Positions 1-7,573 of a stretch of 64,000 bases of DNA are shown here, in pieces. Below the pieces are notes generated by a model. The model did not search any database, was not told the DNA's origin, and saw only the letters and a program-made list of their open reading frames with translations. Both the position numbers and the translations under genes were made by a program. The stretch is from positions 2,046,001-2,110,000 of the forward strand of contig NZ_BAAGBE010000001.1 of NCBI RefSeq assembly GCF_047149785.1. Reading direction: 5' to 3'. Each line of letters begins with the position of its first letter. Position 1 is the stretch's first letter. Origin of the DNA: Nitrobacter sp047149785. Its GTDB lineage: Bacteria; Pseudomonadota; Alphaproteobacteria; Rhizobiales; Xanthobacteraceae.

Positions 1-1241
1 AAGGAAGCCGCTGGATTCGGGCGCGAGGCGGTCTCGTCGTCAACGACGATGGGGTGCCGCGGCGCCTCAGCGGCGTGGTGCTCGATATCGACGATCAAAA
101 GTTGATCGAAGAAGCCCTGCTCGCGCGCGAGGATCACCTTCGTTCGATTCTCGACACGATTCCCGACGCGATGATCGTTATTGACGATCACGGCATCATG
201 CAGCACTTCAGTGCCGCGGCCGAACGTCTGTTCGGCCATTCGGAACACGAAGCCATTGGCCAGAATGTCAGCATTTTGATGCCTGAACCGGACAGCAGCC
301 GACACGACGGCTATCTGGCCCGCTATCAATCCACCGGCGAACGGCACATCATCGGCATCGGACGGATCGTCACCGGGAAACGCCGGGATGGGGCTACTTT
401 TCCAATGCACCTGTCGGTCGGCGAGATGCACTCCGGCGGAAAACAGCATTTTACCGGATTTGTGCGCGATCTTTCAGAGCACCAGCAAACCCAGGCAAAA
501 CTCCAGGAACTGCAATCCGAACTGGTTCACATGTCTCGCCTGAGCGCGATGGGAGAAATGGCCTCGACCCTTGCGCACGAATTAAACCAGCCGCTCACCG
601 CGATCAGCAACTACATGAAGGGATCGCGCCGTCTTCTGGCGGCGAGCACTGACCCCAACATCGCGAAGATCGAAACGGCGCTGGATCGGGCCGCCGATCA
701 GGCCATCCGCGCCGGCCAGATCATTCGACGGCTGCGCGATTTCGTCTCCCGGCGGGAGTCGGAAAAACGCGTCGAAAGCCTGGCGAAGCTGATGGAAGAG
801 GCCGGAGCTCTCGGTCTTGCGGGTGCCCGAGAACAGAACGTCACGCTGCGGCTTGAGCTGGACGCGGAATGCGACCGCGTCCTCGTCGATCGCGTGCAGA
901 TTCAGCAGGTCCTGGTTAATCTCTTTCGAAACGCCCTGGAAGCGATGGCGGAATCGCCGAAACGCGAACTCGCCGCCTCCAGCAAGAAAGCTTCCGACGA
1001 CATGGTCGAAGTCTCGATATCGGATACCGGCCATGGCTTCAGCGAGACCGCCGCCGCAAGCCTGTTCCAGACCTTCTTCACGACCAAGGAAACCGGAATG
1101 GGCGTGGGGCTCTCCATCAGCCGGTCGATCGTGGAAGCCCACGGCGGCCGAATGTGGGCCGAAACGAACGATTCAGGCGGCGCGACCTTCCGACTGACCT
1201 TGCCCATGGCGTCGACCGAGGATTTGCCCGATGTCGCATAA
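1..1241 (+). CDS. fixL: Oxygen-sensor histidine kinase FixL (5' end outside the window)
   Basis: Heme-based oxygen-sensing kinase that phosphorylates FixJ when oxygen is low. The frame is open from base 3 with no start, and the first codons encode the end of a PAS/PAC unit (RWIRARGG, then RLSGVVLDIDDQK), so the gene begins upstream. A second PAS follows with the FixL heme-pocket signature: the SRHD His near 303-305 (proximal heme ligand in the family) and the Arg of GIGRIV near 363-365 (ligand-responsive Arg). Then come the H-box LAHELNQP (His codon 576-578), an N-box (NLFRNALEAM), and G-boxes (DTGHGF, GMGVGLSI). It overlaps fixJ by 11 bases, so the two are co-translated. Similarity to Bradyrhizobium FixL is strong by eye. 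Confidence 0.95.
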   Translation, partial: GSRWIRARGGLVVNDDGVPRRLSGVVLDIDDQKLIEEALLAREDHLRSILDTIPDAMIVIDDHGIMQHFSAAAERLFGHSEHEAIGQNVSILMPEPDSSRHDGYLARYQSTGERHIIGIGRIVTGKRRDGATFPMHLSVGEMHSGGKQHFTGFVRDLSEHQQTQAKLQELQSELVHMSRLSAMGEMASTLAHELNQPLTAISNYMKGSRRLLAASTDPNIAKIETALDRAADQAIRAGQIIRRLRDFVSRRESEKRVESLAKLMEEAGALGLAGAREQNVTLRLELDAECDRVLVDRVQIQQVLVNLFRNALEAMAESPKRELAASSKKASDDMVEVSISDTGHGFSETAAASLFQTFFTTKETGMGVGLSISRSIVEAHGGRMWAETNDSGGATFRLTLPMASTEDLPDVA

Positions 1242-1848
1242 GGGAAATGTCTACGTCATCGACGACGATCCTGCGATGCGGGACTCGCTCGATTTCCTGC
1301 TTGGCTCGGCAGGGTTCGAAGTCACGCTGTTCGACACTGCCGCCGATTTCCTCGCCGCTCATGCAGACCTTCGTTTCGGCTGTGTCGTGTCCGACGTCCG
1401 CATGCCCGGCATAGATGGAATGGAGTTGCTTCGACGCCTCAAGGCCGATACCTCGCCCCTGCCCGTCATCCTCATGACCGGACATGGGGATATCCCCCTC
1501 GCGGTCGAAGCGATAAAGTTGGGGGCGCTCGATTTCATCGAAAAGCCGTTTGAAGACGAACGGCTGATCGGAATGATCGAGGCCGCCCTCCAGCAGAGCC
1601 CGGATCATGCCAAGAGCGACGCCGTCTTGGCCGAGATCGCATCGAGGATAGCGAGTCTCAGTCAGCGCGAACGTCAGGTCATGGACGGACTCGTCGCAGG
1701 TCTGTCCAATAAACTGATCGCTCGCGAACACAATATCAGTCCCAGAACGATCGAGGTTTATCGGGCAAATGTCATGACGAAAATGCACGCGCATAACTTG
1801 TCCGAGTTGATCCGCCTCGCGCTGCGCGCCGGCATTTTGAACGATTGA
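1231..1848 (+). CDS. fixJ: Two-component response regulator FixJ
   Basis: Transcription factor activated by FixL under microaerobic conditions; in rhizobia it switches on fixK-type genes. The 205 residues hold an N-terminal receiver (acidic DDD at 11-13, phospho-acceptor Asp55 in VVSDVRMPG, Thr in ILMTGHGD, Lys in FIEKPFED) and a C-terminal LuxR/NarL-type helix-turn-helix (LSQRERQVMDGLVAGLSNK, then SPRTIEVYRANVMTKM). Length and domain order match FixJ. The start overlaps the fixL stop. The stop codon lies inside a FixK-like palindrome that probably serves the next gene. Unlike the B. japonicum arrangement, no fixK follows in this window. Confidence 0.95.
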   Translation: MSHKGNVYVIDDDPAMRDSLDFLLGSAGFEVTLFDTAADFLAAHADLRFGCVVSDVRMPGIDGMELLRRLKADTSPLPVILMTGHGDIPLAVEAIKLGALDFIEKPFEDERLIGMIEAALQQSPDHAKSDAVLAEIASRIASLSQRERQVMDGLVAGLSNKLIAREHNISPRTIEVYRANVMTKMHAHNLSELIRLALRAGILND

Positions 1849-1858
1849 GTTAAATCAA
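1845..1858 (+). promoter_or_regulatory. FixK/FNR-type box downstream of fixJ
   Basis: The bases read TTGAG-N4-ATCAA, one mismatch from the FixK consensus TTGAT-N4-ATCAA. The box overlaps the fixJ stop codon and its centre is about 65 bases before the ATG at 1917. FixK sites usually sit about 41 bases before the transcript start, which would put that start near 1893 and favours the ATG at 1917 for the receiver gene over the GTG at 1884. Functional use is inferred. Confidence 0.5.
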
Positions 1859-1916
1859 GGCGTCGCGTTCCCATAGCCGTATCGTGACGATCGGCTATCT
1901 GGATTCGCGACATCCG

Positions 1917-2300
1917 ATGACAGAGATCACAATCGCAAGGCACAGAATCTGCGTTCTCGACGACGATCCTGCCGTGCTTCAGTCATTGCGATTTCTTCTG
2001 GAAACCCACGGGTTCAAGGTTCGCACGTTCAATACCGCCATGGCGCTGTTGACGTCCATTGACCCGGACGACGTCGATTGCCTGGTGATCGATTACAAAT
2101 TGCCCCATATGGATGGGCTGGATGTGGCGTCTCGTCTCCGTCAACGAAAAGTCGCGGCGCCGATTGTGCTCATTACCGCCTATCCCAACCAGCATATGGT
2201 CGAGAAAGCCGCGGCTGTCGGCATAGACTGTATTTTGTTCAAGCCTGATCTGGAGGACAGTCTCGCGACGCGCGTGAGGGAAGCCATTTCTCGCCAATAG
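1917..2300 (+). CDS. Single-domain response regulator downstream of fixLJ
   Basis: A lone receiver domain of 127 residues with no output domain. It keeps the acidic pair (LDDDPAV, residues 15-18), the phospho-acceptor Asp59 (LVIDYKLPHMDG), the Thr in VLITAYP and the Lys in LFKPD, so it should be phosphorylatable. A similar stand-alone receiver follows fixJ in Bradyrhizobium, where it lies between fixJ and fixK2. Here its promoter region carries a FixK-like box, which suggests feedback inside the FixLJ circuit. An alternative GTG start at 1884 would add 11 residues, but it has no visible ribosome-binding site. A role as phosphate sink or FixL modulator is inference. Confidence 0.8.
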   Translation: MTEITIARHRICVLDDDPAVLQSLRFLLETHGFKVRTFNTAMALLTSIDPDDVDCLVIDYKLPHMDGLDVASRLRQRKVAAPIVLITAYPNQHMVEKAAAVGIDCILFKPDLEDSLATRVREAISRQ

Positions 2301-2421
2301 CAACAGCGAACCGGGAGCGTCATGCAATCCGGAACGCAAGACCCGGTTCAGTTTCCTCACGGCAACTCGTCTCTGGGTTTCAGATGATCCGCGATCCGGT
2401 CGACCCCCGCAATACGCTGAC

Positions 2422-2712
2422 TCATTCCGCTGCGTCAGCAAGGCCTCCCGACGCCATGCCAAGAGCGTGCATATAAAGGTCCAGAAGCGCCTCTTCTTCC
2501 TGCCGCTCCGCCGCGTTCTTCTTTCTCAGCGAGACAATCTTCCGGATGATCTTTGTGTCGAAGCCATTGCCTTTTGCTTCCGCGTAGACGTCTTTCACGT
2601 CGTCCTGCAAGGCCTTCATCTCCTCGAGAAGCCGCTCGATCCGCTCCACGATCGCCTTGAGCTGCTTGGCTCCAGAATTACCCAGGCCGGTCGTTTCCAT
2701 GGTTGCACCCAT
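2422..2712 (-). CDS. GapR-family (DUF2312) nucleoid-associated protein
   Basis: A 96-residue protein of the DUF2312/GapR family, whose studied member binds AT-rich, overtwisted DNA and affects replication. The family core is clear: QLKAIVERIERLLEEMKALQ, VYAEAKGNGFDTK, IRKIVSLRKK and the C-terminal ALLDLYMHALG. The N-terminal 15 residues are unlike the usual family start. A 32-codon fragment that does look like the canonical N-terminus ends seven bases upstream (stop codon 2719-2721), so this copy may come from a tandem duplication in which the first copy was truncated. The start could also be the ATG at 2700. Genomes of this group usually hold more than one paralogue, so it may not be the main GapR. 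Confidence 0.85.
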   Translation of the reverse strand: MGATMETTGLGNSGAKQLKAIVERIERLLEEMKALQDDVKDVYAEAKGNGFDTKIIRKIVSLRKKNAAERQEEEALLDLYMHALGMASGGLADAAE

Positions 2713-2718
2713 ACCCGA

Positions 2719-2817
2719 TTACTCGTTTCCAGCACGATCCATGATCGCCTTGAGCTGGTCCTTCGCGAATCCGGTCGTGGACTCTTCCCTGGCGGCGACG
2801 GCGGTGGCGACCATCAT
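2719..2817 (-). pseudogene. Truncated GapR/DUF2312 N-terminus
   Basis: A 32-codon reading frame (ATGATG start, TAA stop) encodes TTGFAKDQLKAIMDR near its end, which matches the usual N-terminus of DUF2312 proteins (FAKDQLKAIIERIERLEEE) and then stops. It lies directly upstream, on the same strand, of the full-length paralogue at 2422-2712, which restarts with its own GAKQLKAIVERIERL. The simplest reading is a remnant of a duplicated or recombined gapR gene. A translated leader peptide is the alternative. Confidence 0.55.
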
Positions 2818-2981
2818 GCTGCTCCTGAAATCAATGGATGACGATTGTAATGTGAGTTCGACGCGGTGGCGCCGCCCACGACTTGAAGGCCGACACTCCG
2901 GGGCGGCGTGCTTGACGTCAAGGCGGCAATGCGCTCATCCACAGCGGCCCACAGGCCGCGCGGCGACGCGCCGCCGACCGA

Positions 2982-3284
2982 TCAGTGACCGCTCCCGCTT
3001 TTCTTCATCGATGCGAGCTGTTCCGGCGTCGCCGTGCCCTGATGCTTCGTCTTCCAGGTCTCGTAGGGCATGCCGTACACAGCCTCCCGGCTCTCGTCCT
3101 TGGTCATGACGGCCCCTTTTTCATCGGCAGCCTCCTTGAGCCAGTTCGAGAGGCAATTGCGGCAGAAGCCGGCGAGGTTCATCAGGTCGATGTTCTGAAC
3201 ATCGGTCCGGGATCGCAGATGTGCGACCAGACGCCGGTAGACAGCCGCTTCCAGTTCCGTTCTTGTTTTGTCGTCAATGGTCAT
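2982..3284 (-). CDS. DUF1244 family protein
   Basis: A 100-residue cytoplasmic protein of unknown function, recognised by the family's strongly conserved centre: LVAHLRSRTDVQNIDLMNLAGFCRNCL followed by a WLKEAAD helix and YGMPYETWK. The paired Cys in FCRNC could bind metal or be redox-active; this is inference. It is near the usual family length and convergent with nothing. About 180 bases separate it from the divergent DUF1036-pyk pair. The function is not known. Confidence 0.85.
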   Translation of the reverse strand: MTIDDKTRTELEAAVYRRLVAHLRSRTDVQNIDLMNLAGFCRNCLSNWLKEAADEKGAVMTKDESREAVYGMPYETWKTKHQGTATPEQLASMKKSGSGH

Positions 3285-3468
3285 GAGCCGATCTCGCCGC
3301 CGCTGTCAGAATACGGTTTATTGGGACTTGTCACAGGTTTTACCATATCCCGCCGCAAACAGTGCAAGCCTGAAAAGAAAATGCGCACCTTGACGTGAAA
3401 AGCCGGTTCCAGCCGTTGACAGGTCCGACGGGTCACGCGAAATCACGCAAAACGATTTGCCCCGCTAA

Positions 3469-4044
3469 ATGACGAAATCAGATCCTTTCCCTCCTCCACC
3501 GGTCTCGCTGCGCGCGAGCACCGCGGGCCTCTTGCCCGCGCTCGGCATCCTTGTTCTCTGCGTGTGGTCGACGCCCGCGGCAGCGGACTTCCGGCTCTGC
3601 AACAATACCTCAAGCAGGGTCGGCATCGCCCTTGGCTACAAGGACGCCGAAGGCTGGACCACGGAGGGCTGGTGGAATGTCTCGTCGCACGCCTGCGAAA
3701 CGCTGCTGCGCGGCACCCTCATCGCACGGTATTATTATATTTATGCTCTAGATTACGACCATGGCGGCGAATGGTCGGGACAGGCTTTCATGTGCTCGCG
3801 CGACAAGGAATTCACGATCAGAGGCACCGACAATTGCCTGGCGCGCGGCTTCGACCGCACCGGTTTTTTCGAGATCGACACCGGTGACCAGCGCGCGTGG
3901 ACCGTGCAATTGACGGACTCCGGCGAACAGGGACCCCAACGGGTGCCGCAGGGTTCATTTCCGGGTCTGCCCAGTCCGGCGGGCGGAACGACTCCGGGCG
4001 TGCCTGGACTGACGCCAGGCGCGTTGCCCGGACGCAAGCCATGA
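3469..4044 (+). CDS. Exported DUF1036 protein
   Basis: A 191-residue secreted protein. The N-terminus has a hydrophobic stretch (residues 20-35) ending in TPAAADF, a likely signal-peptidase site. The mature part is a DUF1036 domain: FRLCNNTSSRVGIALGYKD, GWTTEGWWNVSSHAC, YYYIYALDYD, FMCSRDKEFTI, GFDRTGFFEI. It has four to five Cys that could form disulfides in the periplasm. The tail from residue 155 is rich in Pro and Gly and of low complexity. Its stop codon overlaps the start of pyruvate kinase (ATGA), so the two are translationally coupled, an arrangement common in this bacterial group. The function is unknown. Confidence 0.85.
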   Translation: MTKSDPFPPPPVSLRASTAGLLPALGILVLCVWSTPAAADFRLCNNTSSRVGIALGYKDAEGWTTEGWWNVSSHACETLLRGTLIARYYYIYALDYDHGGEWSGQAFMCSRDKEFTIRGTDNCLARGFDRTGFFEIDTGDQRAWTVQLTDSGEQGPQRVPQGSFPGLPSPAGGTTPGVPGLTPGALPGRKP

Positions 4045-5477
4045 GACGTCTGCGCCGAATCAAGATCCTCGCCACGCTCGGACCGGCCTCCTCCGACAGC
4101 GCCATGGTGCGTCGCCTGTTCGAGGCGGGCGCCGACGTCTTCCGCATCAACATGAGCCATACCACGCATGACAAGATGCGCGAGCTGGTGGCGACGATCC
4201 GCAACGTCGAGGGCAGCTACGGCCGCCCGATCGGCATCCTGGTCGACCTTCAGGGGCCCAAGCTCAGGCTCGGCTCGTTCGCCGACGGCCCGGTCCAGTT
4301 GAACAACGGCGACACGTTCGTGCTGGATTCCGACAAAACCCCCGGGGACAAGACCAGGGTCCACCTTCCGCATCCGGAAATCCTGACGGCGCTGCGCCCC
4401 GGCCACACGCTGCTGCTCGACGACGGCAAGGTGCGCCTGATCGCCGAGGAGACCACATCCGAGCGCGCCGTGACCCGCGTCGTCGTCGGCGGCAGGATGT
4501 CCGACCGCAAGGGGGTCAGCCTGCCCGATACCGATTTGCCGGTATCGGCGATGACACAGAAGGACCGTTCCGACCTCGACGCGGCGCTGGAGGCCGGAGT
4601 CGACTGGATCGCGCTGTCGTTCGTGCAGCGCGCCGACGACGTGGCCGAAGCCAAGAAGATGATCCGCGGCCGGGCCTCGGTGATGGCCAAGATCGAGAAA
4701 CCGCAGGCCATCGACCGCCTGCCCGAAATCCTCGAAATGGCGGATGCATTGATGGTCGCGCGCGGCGATCTCGGCGTCGAACTGCCGCTGGAACAGGTGC
4801 CCAGCCTTCAGAAGCAGATGACGCGGATGGCGCGGCGCGCCGGCAAGCCGGTGGTGATCGCGACGCAGATGCTGGAATCGATGATCCAATCGCCGGTGCC
4901 GACCCGCGCCGAAGTCTCCGACGTCGCCACCGCCGTTTATGAAGGCGCCGACGCCATCATGCTGTCCGCCGAGTCCGCGGCCGGAAAATATCCGGTCGAA
5001 GCCATCTCCACCATGAACCGGATCGCCGAAGAGGTGGAGCGCGATCCGATCTATCGCGGCGTGCTCAACGCGCAGCGCGCCGAGCCCGAGCCCACCGTCG
5101 GCGACGCCATCGCCGATGCCGCGCGCCAGATCGCCGAAACGCTCGACCTCTCCGCGATCATCTGCTGGACCAGCTCCGGATCGACGGCGCTGCGCATGGC
5201 GCGCGAACGGCCGAAACTTCCGGTGGTCGCCATCACGCCGAACCTCGCGACCGGCCGCAAGCTGGCCGTGGCGTGGGGCGTGCATTGCGTGGTCGCGGAA
5301 GACGCCCACGACCAGGACGACATGGTCGACCGCGCCGGCAGCATCGCGTTCCGCGACGGTTTCGCCAAGGCGGGCCAGCGCATCATCATCGTCGCCGGCG
5401 TGCCGCTCGGCACGCCCGGCGCGACCAACATGGTCCGCATCGCCTTCGTCGGTCCCGACGGCGACGCGGGCGGTTAG
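4041..5477 (+). CDS. pyk: Pyruvate kinase
   Basis: Converts phosphoenolpyruvate and ADP to pyruvate and ATP, the last step of glycolysis. The 478 residues match the usual length. Visible motifs are KILATLGPASS (start of the barrel), FRINMSHT, VDLQGPKLRLG, the catalytic-lysine region SVMAKIEKPQAI, VARGDLGVELP, the signature PVVIATQMLESM and SAESAAGKYP, then the C-terminal alpha/beta domain. The ATG at 4041 is chosen because it lies right before RRIKILATLGP and overlaps the stop of the DUF1036 gene. The frame is open further upstream, but those codons belong to the overlapping gene. Confidence 0.97.
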   Translation: MRRLRRIKILATLGPASSDSAMVRRLFEAGADVFRINMSHTTHDKMRELVATIRNVEGSYGRPIGILVDLQGPKLRLGSFADGPVQLNNGDTFVLDSDKTPGDKTRVHLPHPEILTALRPGHTLLLDDGKVRLIAEETTSERAVTRVVVGGRMSDRKGVSLPDTDLPVSAMTQKDRSDLDAALEAGVDWIALSFVQRADDVAEAKKMIRGRASVMAKIEKPQAIDRLPEILEMADALMVARGDLGVELPLEQVPSLQKQMTRMARRAGKPVVIATQMLESMIQSPVPTRAEVSDVATAVYEGADAIMLSAESAAGKYPVEAISTMNRIAEEVERDPIYRGVLNAQRAEPEPTVGDAIADAARQIAETLDLSAIICWTSSGSTALRMARERPKLPVVAITPNLATGRKLAVAWGVHCVVAEDAHDQDDMVDRAGSIAFRDGFAKAGQRIIIVAGVPLGTPGATNMVRIAFVGPDGDAGG

Positions 5478-5628
5478 CAGGATGTTGAAAAGCTCCCGGC
5501 GGGTGCCGGGACGCGGCCGGCCCGGCCGAGGCCGGTTATCCACGCAATCCACAGGAACGCGAATCGGCCTGCAAACTTTATTCACGTTCTCGGTGAAAAG
5601 TAAGGCGTATCGAACCGGAGTATATGAG

Positions 5629-5790
5629 ATGAGTTTTGAAGCAGGCGAGGCTTTGATCGACGAGATCGTGGCATCATGCAACGGTGACATTCGCGGGGCG
5701 CTGATGGCGCTGCTGATGGTCAACGAGCGGCTGGAAGACGAACTGCAGCGGCTTTATGCGGCGGCACGCGAAAACAACACATTGCATTAG
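5629..5790 (+). CDS. Small conserved hypothetical protein
   Basis: A 53-residue helical, acidic protein with no Cys. It begins MSFEAGEALIDEIVAS and has a central ALMALLMVNERLEDELQRLY segment. A GGAG at 5617-5620 sits about eight bases before the ATG, which supports this start. The length and strongly helical composition look like a genuine small protein downstream of pyk, but I cannot name a family. The dispersed repeat begins a few bases after its stop codon. Confidence 0.55.
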   Translation: MSFEAGEALIDEIVASCNGDIRGALMALLMVNERLEDELQRLYAAARENNTLH

Positions 5791-5794
5791 CGCG

Positions 5795-5920
5795 TTAAAG
5801 CCCTTTCGCTGCTGATGAGATCAGAAGCGGACTCCGAGATTTCGATCTGACGCGTTTCCTTACGCGAACCGATATCCATATCCCGGGGTCAAGCCGGGAC
5901 ATGCTCCGCTCGAAAACGCC
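5795..5920 (+). repeat. Dispersed intergenic repeat, copy A (diverged)
   Basis: Shares with copies D and E the order CGCT-TCTGAT/ATCAGAAGCGG dyad, then TTGACGC-like, TTACGCGAACCG and GAAAACGC. It carries an extra GC-rich insert (GGGGTCAAGCC region) before the terminal GAAAACGC, as copy B does. It lies in the 350-base gap between the small protein and the TPR gene. The rest of that gap (5921-6140) shows no gene I can support. Confidence 0.65.
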
Positions 5921-6140
5921 ATGTTGAAGTGGTCTCGACAGGCGAACGGAGCGCGCGGGGCGACGAACGCTTCGCCGTCGCGCTGGCGGCGCGAGCCGAA
6001 AATCTGGTTCGCGAGAAATCCGGTTCACGAATTGTCTTTGAATGCCGGGATTCCGGATCGCGGCTGCGCGGCGTCCGGAACGACCGGAACGTCTTTCAAC
6101 TGCGCGCGCCGAGGCGGCTTTTTCAGTCCGCTCGCAAACA

Positions 6141-6818
6141 TCAGATATCGCGACCCTCGACCTTTTCCGTCAGTGTCTTGACCAATTCCTGCACGTTCGC
6201 GAGATGGGGGTCGATGGCGAGCGCCTTGCGGAAGGCGTCGAGCGCGCGCCGGTCGTCTCCGAGTTCCTTCATGATCATGCCAAGACCTGCAAGCGCTCCG
6301 AAATGGCGCGGCTCGCGGATCAGCACCTGCTCGATGTCCTCAAGCGAGCGCCGGTAGTCGTTCTGCATGTAGTACAGGGTCGCGCGTTGGCTCCATCCCT
6401 CGATGTAGTCGGGATGCAGCTTCAAAACCGCATCGAGCAGCTTGATTGCGACGTCCAACCGACGGGCCTGCGTCGCGACCTTCGCCCGCTGCATCAAAAG
6501 CGCCGTCGTGTCGCTCGACGTCCGGCTCCACAGCGCCAGGATCTTCGCTTCAACATGCCTTGCGCTGTCCTCGTCCGGCGCAACCTTGAGAGCCCCGAAC
6601 AGGAAGTCGAGTCCGTGGACCTTGTCTTTGGGAATTTCCGAAAGCTTCGCGTGCGGCCGCGGCAGGTCCCTGCTCTCAAAAGGGACGCTCTGCGGGCCGC
6701 TGCGCGGCGGGGCCTGGGCGTAGCCGACCGCGGGCATCAAAACGCCAGCCATAACACCGGCAAGAGCAAGCTGGCCTGCGCGGCAAAACCACCGGATCGC
6801 GGGACGTTTCTGCTGCAT
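6141..6818 (-). CDS. Exported TPR-repeat protein
   Basis: A 225-residue protein with a signal sequence (hydrophobic residues 14-33, then YAQA cleavage) and three to four tetratricopeptide repeats between about residues 100 and 215 (for example AIKLLDAVLKLHPDYIEGWSQRATLYY, then ALAGLGMIMKELGDDRRALDAFRKALAIDPH). It is probably a periplasmic scaffold for protein contacts. A 40-residue Pro/Arg-rich linker precedes the repeats. It stands alone on this strand with L36 upstream. No partner is evident. Confidence 0.8.
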   Translation of the reverse strand: MQQKRPAIRWFCRAGQLALAGVMAGVLMPAVGYAQAPPRSGPQSVPFESRDLPRPHAKLSEIPKDKVHGLDFLFGALKVAPDEDSARHVEAKILALWSRTSSDTTALLMQRAKVATQARRLDVAIKLLDAVLKLHPDYIEGWSQRATLYYMQNDYRRSLEDIEQVLIREPRHFGALAGLGMIMKELGDDRRALDAFRKALAIDPHLANVQELVKTLTEKVEGRDI

Positions 6819-6936
6819 TCGCGAGGGTCCAGAAAATCGGGCGAACTTCTGAACAACTATACTAGAACAAAACGCGCCGCAAAGCGCAGGCGCGTCAAAG
6901 GGCTGCGATGGCTGACACGGACGCGAGGCGCGTGAA

Positions 6937-7062
6937 TCAGCCCTGACGGGCCTTGAACCGGCGCTGGGTCTTGTTGATCACGTAGACCCGGCCCTTGCGG
7001 CGGACCAGACGGTTGTCGCGATGACGCGAGCGCAGCGATTTCAGCGAGTTACGGACCTTCAT
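6937..7062 (-). CDS. rpmJ: 50S ribosomal protein L36
   Basis: A 41-residue basic protein starting MKVRNSLKSLRSRHRDNR and ending RVYVINKTQRRFKARQG. This is the longer L36 form that lacks the four zinc-binding Cys/His of the classic 37-residue type. It binds 23S rRNA in the large subunit. An AGGAACG sequence lies a few bases before the ATG. It is placed alone, away from the ribosomal operons, as is usual in these genomes. Confidence 0.95.
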   Translation of the reverse strand: MKVRNSLKSLRSRHRDNRLVRRKGRVYVINKTQRRFKARQG

Positions 7063-7573
7063 GGGAACGTTCCTGATTTTCCAGAGGCCGTCTGCAACGG
7101 GCCGAAAACAGCGAAAACATCAATCAACCGGCTTGCGGCAAGCCGCCCGGGACGCGCGGTTTCTAAGCCATGAGGCCAGGCCATGTCAATCCGGCCTGAG
7201 CGATAACGGCCTGTTTCGATGCGGAATTTCCGACCTCGGCCCATCGGCCGGCAACGCCGTCCGGTGTCCCGATTCCGAAGTTCGCATGCCCTTGCAGCAA
7301 CCTTTGATGCGAGCTTCGGAAAATCAATGGCCCACTGGCAAACTTGCAAATTCAAGCGCTGTTTGGGTTCGGAAGTTCGCTTGGCGCACTCGATCAGACA
7401 GTGAAGCGAGCTTCTGAACCGCCGCACCGGATATCGATTCAACCTTGAATCGCTTTATCCGGGTTAACGATGCACCGACATTCTCCGGTGCATGACCGGT
7501 GTACGAGCGATACGGACCCTCATGGAGCCATAACACATGGTTCACGTTGGCGCCCTTCCAACGGGGACACGGT
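7063..7573. other. Intergenic region with a hairpin before the EAL gene
   Basis: About 500 bases without a supportable gene. An 8-bp perfect stem (ATGCACCG/CGGTGCAT) at 7470-7493 lies about 80 bases before the EAL gene start. It could be a leader hairpin, and there is no U-tract to make it a terminator. The promoter of rpmJ should lie near 7070-7120. Confidence 0.4.

Noticed and set aside
5494..5511. Hairpin TCCCGGC/GCCGGGA after pyk
   Set aside because: Only a 7-bp stem and no T-run, so it cannot be called a terminator.
3753..5723. 656-codon minus-strand open frame opposite pyruvate kinase
   Set aside because: Pure shadow of the GC-rich pyk gene; composition is Arg/Gly/His-rich and matches no family.
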